Assembly: GCF_901472495.1 (NCBI RefSeq)
Contig: NZ_LR590469.1
Coordinates: 558,001-622,000 of the forward strand
From: Yersinia enterocolitica subsp. enterocolitica
GTDB taxonomy: Bacteria; Pseudomonadota; Gammaproteobacteria; Enterobacterales; Enterobacteriaceae
Direction: 5' to 3'
Length of the DNA stretch: 64,000 bases
The notes beneath the pieces are model-generated. The model ran no database searches. It was not told where the DNA came from and saw only the letters and a program-made list of their open reading frames with translations. Positions 17,865 to 26,726 of the stretch are shown here, piece by piece; the first letter of the stretch is position 1; each line of letters starts with the position of its first letter. The position numbers and the translations under genes are program-made.

Positions 17865-18345
17865 GTATTTATCTCAAGGATAGGTGGTTGCTTATAATAG
17901 CAAATTCACAGGATAAATTTTCAGCATCAGGCTGCAAATAGAATTAAAACAGGCGATTGAGTTTTTTTTGGGCTTTGTTGATTCTAAAATCAGGATAAGC
18001 ATTTGGCAGTATTTACAATATTTTTACTGATTATTCTGCCTAATACCGAACAGCAAGAGTATAATAAATAGCTTTTTTGGTTTTATTTTAGTCATGTAAA
18101 CAAGAATCTTCCGTTTGCCTGCTAAAAAGAGTTGCTATTAAAAGCCGGTCATGAGTTAATGCGTCTCGGCCTGTGGTACAGACCTATTTATGCACGACAT
18201 CTTGAGTAAAGTGGTTCATATTTAAAGCGTTATCGTTGATAGCTCTTCACTGACGAATTTCCTTCATAGTGCCTCCATAAGTAACGACTGATAACCGGCT
18301 ATAACACGCCCATGGTGGCAAAATTTTTTAATAAAGGAAATACAC
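17865..18345. promoter_or_regulatory. lacI / cold-shock gene intergenic region
   Basis: 481 bases between divergent starts. The right part probably holds a long 5' leader, as is usual for cold-shock genes; AAAGGAAA lies before the cold-shock ATG. I could not define a promoter with confidence and see no other gene. Confidence 0.4.
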
Positions 18346-18558
18346 ATGTCTAACATGATGAAAGGTCAAGTAAAGTGGTTCAACGAGTCTAAAGGCTTCG
18401 GTTTCATCACTCCAGCTGATGGCAGCAAAGACGTGTTCGTTCACTTCTCTGCAATCCAAGATCAAGGCTTCAAGACCCTGGCTGAAGGCCAGAATGTACA
18501 GTTCTCTATCGAGAATGGTGCTAAAGGTCCGTCTGCAGCAAACGTAACTGCAATCTAA
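18346..18558 (+). CDS. Cold-shock-domain RNA chaperone, CspC/CspE type
   Basis: A 70-residue single OB-fold protein. The RNP1 (KGFGFI) and RNP2 (VFVHFSAI) motifs with their aromatic residues bind single-stranded RNA and DNA. MKGQVKWFNESKGFGFITPADGSKDVFVHF matches E. coli CspC and CspE about equally well; the N-terminal SNM extension is slightly unusual. These proteins melt RNA structure and act in antitermination. The start has AAAGGAAA upstream and a strong terminator lies 25 bp after the stop. Confidence 0.9.
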   Translation: MSNMMKGQVKWFNESKGFGFITPADGSKDVFVHFSAIQDQGFKTLAEGQNVQFSIENGAKGPSAANVTAI

Positions 18559-18582
18559 TTGGCCTTTGGCTGATTATAAAAA

Positions 18583-18604
18583 AACCCGCCAAGGCGGGTT
18601 TTTT
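18583..18604 (+). terminator. Rho-independent terminator of the cold-shock gene
   Basis: AACCCGCC and GGCGGGTT form an 8-bp stem with a 2-base gap, followed by TTTTTT. A run of A residues on the other side would let it work in both directions. Confidence 0.9.
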
Positions 18605-18811
18605 ACTTTCTGGCGTTCAACAAGCGGAAATAATACACCGTCACTTTTCCCCCCGTTTGCGGATTCTCCAGGCACCCCTTTATCTAAACCCACTATTTCC
18701 TTCTGCTTAAATATATTCATCAAAACCATACTCTTGATTGAGCGTAAACCTTATCATTCTCACCTGATTCTGTACTACACTAGCAGCATTGATTTAATTG
18801 AAGGTAATGTC

Positions 18812-19003
18812 ATGAAAGTAAATGATCGGGTGACAGTAAAAACGGATGGCGGCCCACGACGTGAAGGGGTTGTGTTAGAGGTAGAACAGTTTAGCGAAGG
18901 CGTCATGTATTTGGTTTCTCTGGAAGATTATCCAGCAGGCGTCTGGTTCTTTAATGAAATTGATAGCCATGATGGCACCTTTGTTGAGCCTCTTCACAAG
19001 TAG
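18812..19003 (+). CDS. dsrB: DsrB protein
   Basis: 63 residues, beginning MKVNDRVTVKTDGGPRREGV and containing SLEDYPAGVWFFNE. This matches E. coli DsrB almost throughout from memory. The ATG at 18812 is chosen over longer frames because of this match and the AAGGTAAT upstream. In E. coli dsrB lies beside the small RNA dsrA and is reported to be sigma-S dependent; no dsrA is recognisable here. Its molecular role is unknown. A terminator follows about 50 bp later. Confidence 0.9.
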   Translation: MKVNDRVTVKTDGGPRREGVVLEVEQFSEGVMYLVSLEDYPAGVWFFNEIDSHDGTFVEPLHK

Positions 19004-19048
19004 AGTAACTCACACATTTATTTGCTGAGCACTCATCGAGCGGCAATA

Positions 19049-19088
19049 AAAAACCGGAGGAAGGTGTGAGCCTTGTCTCCGGTTTTGT
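19049..19088 (+). terminator. Terminator of dsrB
   Basis: ACCGGAG and CTCCGGT pair around a 17-base loop and are followed by TTTGTTG; an A-run lies on the 5' side, so it may also serve the converging receptor gene. Confidence 0.75.
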
Positions 19089-19135
19089 TGTCAGCTTGAG
19101 CAATTTAGCTTGGCTGAAATATTGCTAGTAATAAC

Positions 19136-20876
19136 TCAGAAAGTCTCCCAGTTCAGCGAGTCATCAGTCGGCTTCTTATTACCACCGGTTTTATTCTGGC
19201 CTATTGAAGTTGGGGCTGGAGTCTTAAGTGCCGGGGCAGGGTTACGTCCATTTAAATGGAATACCGCAACTGCTTGAGTCAGTATCTCAGCCTGTTGTTC
19301 CAAAGAGGCTGCCGCTGCTGACGCTTCTTGTACTAAAGAGGCATTTTGCTGTGTCACGTTATCCATTTCAGATACCGCCTGTGCCACCTGACTAATGCCA
19401 CGGCTTTGTTCATCCGAGGCAGAGGCAATCTCACCCATAATATCAGTCACATGCGTGACGGCTGTAACAATCTCATTCATGGCTTTACCGGCATCAGAAA
19501 CCAGAATCGAGCCATCACCAATAAGGTCAACTGAGACTTCGATTAGCGATTCTATCTCTTTGGCCGCATCAGCACTGCGCTGTGCCAAATTACGAACCTC
19601 ACTGGCAACCACTGCAAATCCTCGGCCTTGCTCACCGGCTCGGGCGGCTTCTACCGCAGCATTCAATGCCAGGATATTGGTTTGGAAAGCAATGCTGTTG
19701 ATGACGTTAGTAATTTCAGCAATTTTCATTGAGCTAAGCGATATTTTATCCATCGTGCTAACAACATCATTCACGATGTCACCACCTTGGGCTGCTTTAC
19801 CGGATGCATTCGCTGCCAATTGGCTGGCATGGTGGGCATTTTCCGCATTTTGTTTAACAGTGGCGGTCAGTTGCTCCATGCTGGCTGCGGTCTGTTCAAG
19901 TGAGGCGGCTTGTTGCTCGGTTCGTGCGGAGAGGTCTGTATTACCCAGCGCGATTTCACTGGATCCTTGATAGATAGATTCAGCACTGCTGCGGACGGCT
20001 TCAACCGTGGAGGATAATGAATCCTGCATTTGCTGAATATTATTACCTAATACACCGATTTCATTGCGGCCAAATGGCGCTGGATGTTGTGTTAAATCCC
20101 CTTGAGCAATGCGTTGAATTCTTGCTACCAGCCGGTTAATCGGCTTGATAATGACTTTGCTGATCACTAAAAAAGCGATTAATGTCAGCAAAATAGCCAG
20201 AATAAAGGCCCCCCCCCATCAGCATGTATCCAAGGCGCGCTTCCTGCTGAGCCGACTGATTAATTTCGTTGGCGCGCTCGGTGCGATATTTAACGGCTTT
20301 TAGCAACGGCTCGTTATAGGCATCATCTAACTGATTAAGTTTTTCTGCCTCCAGCGAGATAACTTCTTCAAAATGTCCCTCTTTAGTCGCCTCTAGCATG
20401 AGTTTCATGCCATCGTCGCGATACTGTTCATAGGCCTTTTTGAGGGGGCCGTCCAGAGCGGTGTCCGTTTCAGATTTGATTGGGCGGTTATAGTAGAGGT
20501 TAAACATTTGTTGTGACTGAGAAATACGATTTTCTGCATTCTTCAAGCCTTGCTGATAGCCCGTTGCATCGCCAATACGTGCTGATGATGCTGCCTGAAT
20601 TAAGATAAGGCGTGCTGTACGCAAATGGTTTGAGCTGTTAGATAGGCCCAGACGGATATCCAGTTCTTGAGTTGCTTCTTCCAGCGATTGGTTACTTTGT
20701 TTTAAAAAGTATCCAGACGTACCAATTGCCGCGGCAAATAACAGCAGTATCCCCGCCAAAATGGCGATAAACAAAGTGACCAGACGCATATTATTAACAA
20801 AAAATACTTTCGTATCTTTATTATGTTCTGGCGTTATTTTTATATCCAATGGCTTATGCGTACTTCCACGTTTCAT
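19136..20876 (-). pseudogene. Methyl-accepting chemotaxis protein, frameshifted in a 9-G tract
   Basis: The intact reading would be about 579 residues. It has a 30-residue cytoplasmic lead, membrane span 1 (about 30-55), a periplasmic four-helix ligand domain, span 2 (about 220-240), a HAMP domain (VIIKPINRLVARIQRIAQGD), a signalling domain with the hairpin tip (TNILALNAAVEAARAGEQGRGFAVVA), and a C-terminal NWETF tether for CheR and CheB. In span 2 the coding strand has nine G residues (20209-20217 on the plus strand are C). Read as nine, the frame shifts after YMLMGGG and stops about 20 residues later. With eight, it runs MLMGGAFILAILL into the HAMP domain. It may be a switchable gene rather than a dead one. 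Confidence 0.85.
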
Positions 20877-21052
20877 TGTCAGTTCCGTTTCTATAGTCGC
20901 TCGAGGAAAGGTCCTTGCCCTATCTGCCCTTACATGAAGTTACCTTGTGACTGGCGGCCGAATGGCAACTTCAATGAGTTTGGGTTAAGGCATCGCTACT
21001 TAAAGTTAATCCACCCCTATATCTAAAATAATCTCAACAGTCCTTTAAGAAT

Positions 21053-21079
21053 CTATCGGCAACAACCTTAAAATAGTTA
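21053..21079 (-). promoter_or_regulatory. FliA (sigma-28) type promoter for the frameshifted receptor
   Basis: On the minus strand the -10 reads GCCGATAG (7 of 8 to the consensus GCCGATAA) and, 11 bases upstream, the -35 reads TAACTATT (5 of 8). It lies about 175 bp before the receptor start, so the gene would be a class 3 flagellar-regulon member. Confidence 0.55.
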
Positions 21080-21201
21080 GGACTATAAATGAGATCGCGA
21101 TCGCAGTTTGAATTAAAGAGTCATTACATTTCTGTAATTACGTCAATGACTTGAACGGTTTTCTCTGGCGCAATACGTCCCGCGCCAGTTAGGGGGGCGG
21201 T

Positions 21202-21449
21202 TTATTGAAGCCACTGCGCAGTAGCGTTGCCAAGAGGAGAGGCGGCAATGCCACAACTCATTTGTATCAGGCTGTCAAAACCACGTGCTAATCCTGCTGT
21301 GGCAATGGATGCACAAGCCAGTGAAGTCACGGGGAATGCTGATGGCAGTTGCCTTCACCGGAGAATAATAATGAGGTATCAGGTGAATCGGCATAACCCA
21401 AGCTGCTCCACAATTGGTGAGTCATCGTTGCTGTTTGCGAGATTTTCAT
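21202..21449 (-). pseudogene. CaiB/BaiF-type (family III) CoA-transferase N-terminal remnant
   Basis: Read on the minus strand from the ATG at 21449 (TGGAG upstream), the frame gives MKISQTATMTHQLWSSLGYA then DSPDTSLLFSGEGN. A shift of frame then gives SAFPVTSLACASIATAGLAR and runs to a stop at 21202. Together these match the opening of family III CoA-transferases, whose N-terminus typically reads as LW-ALG, LTGEG-LPSAF-V-DLA-ASI-AAGLA. Only about 80 of some 450 residues remain. The family assignment is from pattern memory, so moderate. The plus-strand frame here (21248-21451) is a shadow of it. Confidence 0.55.
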
Positions 21450-21609
21450 GAAAAACTCCAGTGAAAACTTTATGTTTGCAGTGTAGCAACAAGATGAATA
21501 CTTTGCCGTAGTAGCCTTATTATTGGCAAAATGATACGCGATGATGTGGTGTTATTAATTTTCGACATAAAATACACTACTATTGCTATTATTTAATTAA
21601 CCTCCAATT

Positions 21610-21626
21610 GGTTTAAGTTTTGTTTA
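21610..21626 (+). promoter_or_regulatory. PhoP box of the mgtCB promoter
   Basis: GGTTTA-AGTTT-TGTTTA is an exact direct repeat of the PhoP half-site with the canonical 5-bp spacer. CATAAT at 21642-21647 is a fitting -10, which puts the start of transcription near 21654. This explains how Mg2+ starvation would switch on mgtC and mgtB through PhoP/PhoQ. Confidence 0.85.
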
Positions 21627-21692
21627 GAAATATAACCTTTACATAATTATCATTGGAAACTATACTCTTGGAAAATTTCGGTGGAGAAACTA

Positions 21693-21734
21693 ATGGACAC
21701 GCAAAGTAGTAGTCAAATAAACAAGGCAAGTTAA
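21693..21734 (+). CDS. Candidate 13-residue leader peptide in the mgtC leader
   Basis: ATG preceded by GGTGGAGAAACTA, encoding MDTQSSSQINKAS. It is the first start codon after the presumed transcription start, with a credible ribosome site, in the position of Salmonella mgtM. There is no sequence match that I recognise. Confidence 0.35.
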   Translation: MDTQSSSQINKAS

Positions 21735-21868
21735 CTCATCTCCCGACCGATTTGTTGCTTGCCGAAACATGGCGGGCAGCACCCTCTCTGTATTTCCTGA
21801 GCTGTGCATACCCTATAGTTTTCTAACTCAATGATGATGTTTTGAGTTTATTAGTTTGGGTTTTTATT

Positions 21869-21925
21869 ATGGTATTTAACAGCCACGCACTCTTTCCTCC
21901 AGGCGCTAGCACCCGTTATTGCTGA
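21869..21925 (+). CDS. Candidate 18-residue leader peptide containing Pro-Pro
   Basis: Encodes MVFNSHALFPPGASTRYC, placed where Salmonella has the proline-rich MgtP peptide. Two successive proline codons (CCT CCA) could stall ribosomes when proline is short. Its stop lies within the first hairpin. The ribosome site is poor (GGG at a distance), so it may be chance. Confidence 0.3.
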   Translation: MVFNSHALFPPGASTRYC

Positions 21926-22012
21926 TTTACCTTTAGGTATATATCAGCACAATGACCTGTGTGCTAAATAGCACATGATTATTCTACCAATGATTAATTC
22001 ATGGAGAGAATC

Positions 22013-22711
22013 ATGGCATTAACTCCTTTTGTTGTGAATTTATTACTGGCGATGTGTTTGGGCGCGTTAATTGGTGCCGAAAGACAATGGCGTCAGCGGA
22101 TGGCTGGATTACGAACTAATGCATTAGTTGCGACGGGTGCGGCCGTATTTATTCTCAGTTCCTATGCCACCTCTCCTGATAGTCCAGGGCGTATTGCTGC
22201 TCAAGTGGTTTCAGGAATAGGTTTTCTTGGGGCTGGCGTTATCATGCGTGAGGGCATGAATATTCGAGGCCTGAACACGGCGGCAACTTTGTGGTGCTCT
22301 GCAGGGATTGGCGTGCTTTGTGGCCTGGGATTGTATTGGAATGCTGTTGCGGCAACAGCAGTTATTCTATGCGCCAATATATTGCTACGCGAGGCTGCAC
22401 AACGTATTAATATGCAGCCTCAGCAACAAGCCGTCGATTTAGAAGTTCGTTACCGCATTCAAGTGACTTGTGGCGCGGAAGATGAAGTATTGGTTCGCAC
22501 CCTTATTTTGCAGGCCCTCAATGGTGTGGCATTACGGTTGCAGTCATTATGCAGTGCCGATATTGCTAAGCCTGGGCAATTAGAAGTCTGTGCTGAAATA
22601 ATGGCGACGCCAGCCGCGCAAAAAGAAATTGAAAGTATTGTTTGCCGCGTCAGTCTGGAGCGGAGTGTCAGTGCTATTCATTGGCGCATAGCTTCAGAGC
22701 TACCTGTATAA
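22013..22711 (+). CDS. mgtC: MgtC, Mg2+-starvation and intracellular survival protein
   Basis: Inner-membrane protein required by several pathogens for growth in low Mg2+ and in macrophages; in Salmonella it inhibits the F1Fo ATP synthase. It has about 232 residues with four or five N-terminal spans and a soluble C-terminal ACT-like domain. LIGAERQWRQRMAGLRTNAL and GLNTAATLWCSAGIGVLCGL match Salmonella MgtC almost exactly. I take ATG 22013, which has GGAGAG at good spacing; an ATG at 22001, giving 236 residues, is also used in annotations. It is the first gene of mgtCB behind a PhoP box. Confidence 0.92.
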   Translation: MALTPFVVNLLLAMCLGALIGAERQWRQRMAGLRTNALVATGAAVFILSSYATSPDSPGRIAAQVVSGIGFLGAGVIMREGMNIRGLNTAATLWCSAGIGVLCGLGLYWNAVAATAVILCANILLREAAQRINMQPQQQAVDLEVRYRIQVTCGAEDEVLVRTLILQALNGVALRLQSLCSADIAKPGQLEVCAEIMATPAAQKEIESIVCRVSLERSVSAIHWRIASELPV

Positions 22712-22785
22712 GTTAGGGAATTAATATATCTTTCAAATTAGCAGTCAATAAATAATGCTAACCCATGTGGTAGTAAGGAGTTGTT

Positions 22786-22827
22786 ATGGACGATCACCCC
22801 GGAGTTAACTTAATTAGCTGCTGCTAA
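22786..22827 (+). CDS. Candidate 13-residue ORF between mgtC and mgtB
   Basis: ATG with a strong TAAGGAG six bases upstream, encoding MDDHPGVNLISCC. It stands in the 216-bp mgtC-mgtB gap. The ribosome site is better than those of many real genes nearby. Ending in two cysteines is unusual. It might be a regulatory leader for mgtB or a tiny effector; there is no homologue I recognise. Confidence 0.4.
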   Translation: MDDHPGVNLISCC

Positions 22828-22927
22828 TTAAATATAAAAATTGGCAGCGCCATAATAGTTCGGCACATTTATCTCTCAATAATTGAGCGGATAAAACCTG
22901 TGCGTTTAGAATTAAAAGAGAAGCGTT

Positions 22928-25630
22928 ATGACCAAATTTCAAAAGACAGGTACAGCCCGTAGCAATAATAATAAGAAACCTTTTACTATTGCATTAGAGG
23001 CTAAAAATAGCTTGGATCAAACTTTGTCCAAGCTGAATGCTAATTTGAACGGACTAACAGAGGAAGATGCTAAAGAACGGCTGGAGTTATACGGTCTTAA
23101 TGAAGTTGCACATGAGAAAGCACCTCCGGCACTGATTCAATTATTGGCTGCATTTAATAACCCTTTTATTTTTGTTTTAATGATTCTGGCGGCAATCAGC
23201 TTCGTGACTGATTATTGGTTACCTTTACAGCGGGGTGAGGAAACCGATCTGGTCGGGGTTAGTATTATTGTGACAATGGTTTTAATTAGTGGTTTATTGC
23301 GTTTTTGGCAGGAATACCGCACCAATAAAGCTGCCGAAGCACTTAAATCGATGGTGCGCACAACGGCGACGGTACTGCGTCGTAGCAGCCATAGTGCTCA
23401 ACCGGCAAAACAGGAAATTGCCATTAAGCAATTGGTGCCGGGCGATATTATTTTATTATCTGCCGGGGATATGATCCCAGCTGATTTGCGACTGATTAAA
23501 TCCAGAGATTTATTTATCAGCCAGGCAATCCTGACAGGAGAAGCCATACCCATTGAGAAATATGATGCAATGGGGGCGATAGCACCAAAATCCGTCGAGG
23601 CGGATGCCAGCAGTGAGAGTGAATTGCTTGAGTTGTCGAATATTTGTCTGATGGGGACGAACGTTGCCAGTGGAACAGCAATGGCGGTGGTGGTTGCCAC
23701 TGGAGGGCATACTTATTTCGGGTCGCTTGCTAAGTCTATTGTGGGCAACCGTGCGCAAACCGCGTTTGACCGGGGAGTTAACAGTGTTAGCTGGTTATTG
23801 ATCCGCTTTATGTTGGTGATGGTACCGATTGTATTGCTGATTAATGGATTCACAAAAGGCGATTGGAGCGAGGCGGCGCTGTTTGCGTTGGCGGTAGCCG
23901 TTGGTTTGACACCTGAAATGTTGCCGATGATTGTCAGCTCTAACCTGGCTAAGGGCGCGATAGCGATGTCGCGACGCAAAGTGGTGGTTAAGCGACTGAA
24001 TGCTATACAAAATTTTGGTGCAATGGATGTGTTATGCACCGATAAAACGGGGACATTAACGCAAGACCGGATCATTCTTGAACACCATTTAGATACACGT
24101 GGCAGCAATGACGGCAGAATATTACAGCTGGCATGGCTTAACAGCTTCCATCAAAGTGGCATGCGCAATCTGATGGATCAAGCGGTTATCAAATTTAGCC
24201 GTGGCAAGCCAGAAATTGATGCTTTGCGCAGTTTTAATAAAGTGGACGAGTTACCCTTTGATTTCATTCGCCGCCGTTTGTCTATCGTGGTGAAAGATGA
24301 ACAGCAGCATCAGACATTGATTTGCAAAGGTGCTGTGGAGGAGATGCTGAGCATCTGTACTCATGTGCGCGAAGGTGATGCTATTTATCCACTGGATGAA
24401 ACTCGCCGCACCTCATTGTTGGCATTAGCTACGCAATATAATGAAGACGGTTTTCGTGTTCTGCTACTGGCAACTCGCGAGTTGGGTACGCAACTCAGTG
24501 AATTACCTTTAAATATTGATGATGAGCGCGAGTTGGTTGTTCAAGGGTTGTTGACCTTCCTTGACCCACCCAAAGAGAGTGCAGAGGCGGCGATTGCTGC
24601 ATTGCGTGAAAATGGCGTTGCGGTAAAAGTATTAACCGGTGACAACCCGATTATTACGGCTAAAATCTGTCGCGATGTGGGGCTGGAGCCAGGCGAGCCG
24701 CTGAGTGGCCTTGATATCGAGAACATGGATGATGTAACGCTGGCGCGAGAAGTTGAGTTGCGCACGGTGTTCACCAAGCTGACGCCACTGCAAAAATCAC
24801 GTGTTTTGAAAATGCTGCAAAGCAACGGCCACACCGTCGGTTTTCTTGGCGATGGTATTAATGATGCCCCGGCATTGCGCGATGCTGATGTGGGGATTTC
24901 CGTTGATACGGGCACTGATATTGCCAAAGAATCAGCCGATATCATCTTGCTGGAAAAGAATTTGATGGTGTTGGAAGAGGGCGTGATTAAAGGGCGTGAG
25001 ACTTTTGGTAATATCATCAAATACTTGAATATGACCGCCAGTTCGAACTTCGGTAATGTCTTCTCCGTGTTGGTGGCCAGTGCATTTATTCCATTCTTAC
25101 CCATGCTAGCCATTCATTTACTGCTACAAAACCTGATGTATGACATCTCTCAGCTCTCTCTGCCGTGGGATAAAATGGACAAAGAGTTTTTACGTAAACC
25201 GCGCAAGTGGGATGCTAAAAATATTGGTCGCTTTATGCTGTGGATTGGGCCAACTTCGTCAATCTTTGATATTACTACCTTTGCACTGATGTGGTTTGTC
25301 TTTGCGGCCAACAGCGTCGAGCATCAAGCTTTGTTCCAATCAGGTTGGTTTATTGAGGGCTTATTGTCGCAGACATTGGTCGTTCATATGTTGCGCACAC
25401 AAAAAATTCCGTTTATTCAAAGTACAGCGGCACTGCCAGTGTTATTAACCACCGGTGTCATTATGGCGATAGGCATTTATATTCCATTCTCACCATTAGG
25501 AACATTGGTTGGGTTGCAACCATTACCATGGCAATATTTCCCATGGTTAGCCGGTACTTTAATTAGCTACTGCGTTGTTGCGCAATTAATGAAGCAGTTT
25601 TATATCCGCCGTTTCGGCAAGTGGTTCTAA
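22928..25630 (+). CDS. mgtB: Mg2+-importing P-type ATPase
   Basis: 900-residue inner-membrane P3B-type ATPase that brings Mg2+ into the cytoplasm. The actuator domain has LTGEAIPIEK, the phosphorylation site is in VLCTDKTGTLTQD, the nucleotide domain has CKGAVEEML, and the hinge has FLGDGINDAPALRDADVGI. Ten membrane spans are expected; the group at the C-terminus includes LLLQNLMYDISQLSLPWDKMD, typical of MgtA/MgtB. The start has AAAAGAGAAGCG upstream. It follows mgtC on the same transcript, so it is probably PhoP-controlled. MgtA is the alternative name, but linkage to mgtC points to MgtB. Confidence 0.93.
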   Translation: MTKFQKTGTARSNNNKKPFTIALEAKNSLDQTLSKLNANLNGLTEEDAKERLELYGLNEVAHEKAPPALIQLLAAFNNPFIFVLMILAAISFVTDYWLPLQRGEETDLVGVSIIVTMVLISGLLRFWQEYRTNKAAEALKSMVRTTATVLRRSSHSAQPAKQEIAIKQLVPGDIILLSAGDMIPADLRLIKSRDLFISQAILTGEAIPIEKYDAMGAIAPKSVEADASSESELLELSNICLMGTNVASGTAMAVVVATGGHTYFGSLAKSIVGNRAQTAFDRGVNSVSWLLIRFMLVMVPIVLLINGFTKGDWSEAALFALAVAVGLTPEMLPMIVSSNLAKGAIAMSRRKVVVKRLNAIQNFGAMDVLCTDKTGTLTQDRIILEHHLDTRGSNDGRILQLAWLNSFHQSGMRNLMDQAVIKFSRGKPEIDALRSFNKVDELPFDFIRRRLSIVVKDEQQHQTLICKGAVEEMLSICTHVREGDAIYPLDETRRTSLLALATQYNEDGFRVLLLATRELGTQLSELPLNIDDERELVVQGLLTFLDPPKESAEAAIAALRENGVAVKVLTGDNPIITAKICRDVGLEPGEPLSGLDIENMDDVTLAREVELRTVFTKLTPLQKSRVLKMLQSNGHTVGFLGDGINDAPALRDADVGISVDTGTDIAKESADIILLEKNLMVLEEGVIKGRETFGNIIKYLNMTASSNFGNVFSVLVASAFIPFLPMLAIHLLLQNLMYDISQLSLPWDKMDKEFLRKPRKWDAKNIGRFMLWIGPTSSIFDITTFALMWFVFAANSVEHQALFQSGWFIEGLLSQTLVVHMLRTQKIPFIQSTAALPVLLTTGVIMAIGIYIPFSPLGTLVGLQPLPWQYFPWLAGTLISYCVVAQLMKQFYIRRFGKWF

Positions 25631-25650
25631 CAACGTATATTGACGTTTAT

Positions 25651-25689
25651 ATCATAATTCCGGGGCCAAATAGGCCCCGGAATTATGAT
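25651..25689. terminator. Perfect 17-bp hairpin between converging mgtB and curA
   Basis: ATCATAATTCCGGGGCC and its exact complement flank a 5-base loop, centred in the 61-bp gap between the two stops. It probably ends transcription from both directions although neither side has a long T-run. Confidence 0.8.
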
Positions 25690-25691
25690 GA

Positions 25692-26726
25692 TTATTCATT
25701 ACTGACACGAATAACCAGCTTGCCAAAGTTCTTACCTTCCAATAAGCCGATAAAGGCTTGTGGTGCATTTTCCAATCCATCAACCAAATCTTCGCGGAAC
25801 TTGATTTTCCCTTGTTCGACCCAGGGCGTCATTTGCTGTAGAAAATCATCGAAATGCGGAGCATAGTCATCAAAAATGATAAATCCTTGCATCCGAATGC
25901 GTTTGCGTAAAATGATGCTCTGTAGCAGCGGTAACCGATCCGGGCCGCCCGGTAATTCTGTGTCGTTATAGCGGGCTATCAAGCCGCAAACCGGGATGCG
26001 AGCACGCGGATTCAATAAGGGTAATACCGCGTCGAAAACAGCACCGCCCACATTTTCGTAATAAATATCAATGCCTGCTGAACAGGCTTTTTCTAGTTGT
26101 TGCGCAAAATCTGTCGCCCTATGGTCAATGCAGGCATCGAACCCCAGCTCCTCAACGACATAGCGGCATTTTTCCGCCCCGCCAGCAATACCGATAACTT
26201 TGCATCCTTTCAATTTACCTATTTGCCCGACGACGGAACCAACAGCCCCACTGGCTGCCGCCACGACCAATGTTTCACCCGCTTTGGGCTGACCAATATC
26301 CAATAATCCCATATAAGCCGTAAAGCCCGGCATCCCTAACACACCGAGTGCGCGTGAGGGATGGGAGAGTTGCGGCCCCAGATTGCGAATATCAGAGCCA
26401 TCCGATAAGGCATAATCCTGCCAGCCGCTACGAGCCAGTACCCAATCCCCAACTTGGAAGTCTGGATGTTGTGAGGCTTCAACCCGTGAGACGGCACCAC
26501 CTACCATTACCTCACCCACCTCTACTGGAGCGGCATAAGATGGCGCATCGCTCATTCGACCTCGCATATAGGGATCGAGAGATAGATAGCGGGTGCGTAG
26601 TAACACTTGCCCTGCTGCCGGTTGCGGAATGGGTTGAGACTCTAATCTAAAGTTTTCCTGAGTGGGCGTGCCGTGGGGGCGTGAGGCCAATAGAATGCGG
26701 CGATTCTGTTTTTTATCTTGAGTCAT
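25692..26726 (-). CDS. curA: NADPH-dependent curcumin/alkenal double-bond reductase
   Basis: 344-residue medium-chain reductase of the leukotriene B4 dehydrogenase type. The N-terminal part (RRILLASRPHGTPTQENF, YLSLDPYMRGRMSD) and the Rossmann segment (VVAAASGAVGSVVGQIGKLKG) match E. coli CurA (YncB). It reduces C=C bonds of alpha,beta-unsaturated carbonyls with NADPH in the cytosol, including curcumin and reactive aldehydes. No zinc ligands are present. GGGAATCTG precedes the ATG. It is transcribed alone, converging with mgtB. Confidence 0.88.
   Translation of the reverse strand: MTQDKKQNRRILLASRPHGTPTQENFRLESQPIPQPAAGQVLLRTRYLSLDPYMRGRMSDAPSYAAPVEVGEVMVGGAVSRVEASQHPDFQVGDWVLARSGWQDYALSDGSDIRNLGPQLSHPSRALGVLGMPGFTAYMGLLDIGQPKAGETLVVAAASGAVGSVVGQIGKLKGCKVIGIAGGAEKCRYVVEELGFDACIDHRATDFAQQLEKACSAGIDIYYENVGGAVFDAVLPLLNPRARIPVCGLIARYNDTELPGGPDRLPLLQSIILRKRIRMQGFIIFDDYAPHFDDFLQQMTPWVEQGKIKFREDLVDGLENAPQAFIGLLEGKNFGKLVIRVSNE

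Larger units (their letters stand above)
21654..22012 (+). promoter_or_regulatory. Long mgtC 5' leader with hairpins and small ORFs
   Basis: About 360 nt from the presumed start to the mgtC start codon. It contains two small ORFs (21693-21734 and 21869-21925). Two hairpins follow: GCTGAT/ATCAGC enclosing TACC/GGTA at about 21921-21948, and TGTGCT/AGCACA at about 21959-21974. In Salmonella the mgtC leader senses ATP, proline and osmotic state through short peptides; this layout suggests similar attenuation control, though the peptide sequences differ. Confidence 0.55.

Noticed and set aside
21227..21451. 74-residue plus-strand open frame upstream of mgtC
   Set aside because: AGGAGAG precedes an ATG at 21248, but the minus strand of the same bases reads as a CoA-transferase fragment, which explains the open frame better.
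22708..22927. A riboswitch of the mgtA M-box type before mgtB
   Set aside because: The gap is short and I could not identify the conserved paired elements; the small ORF is the only notable feature.
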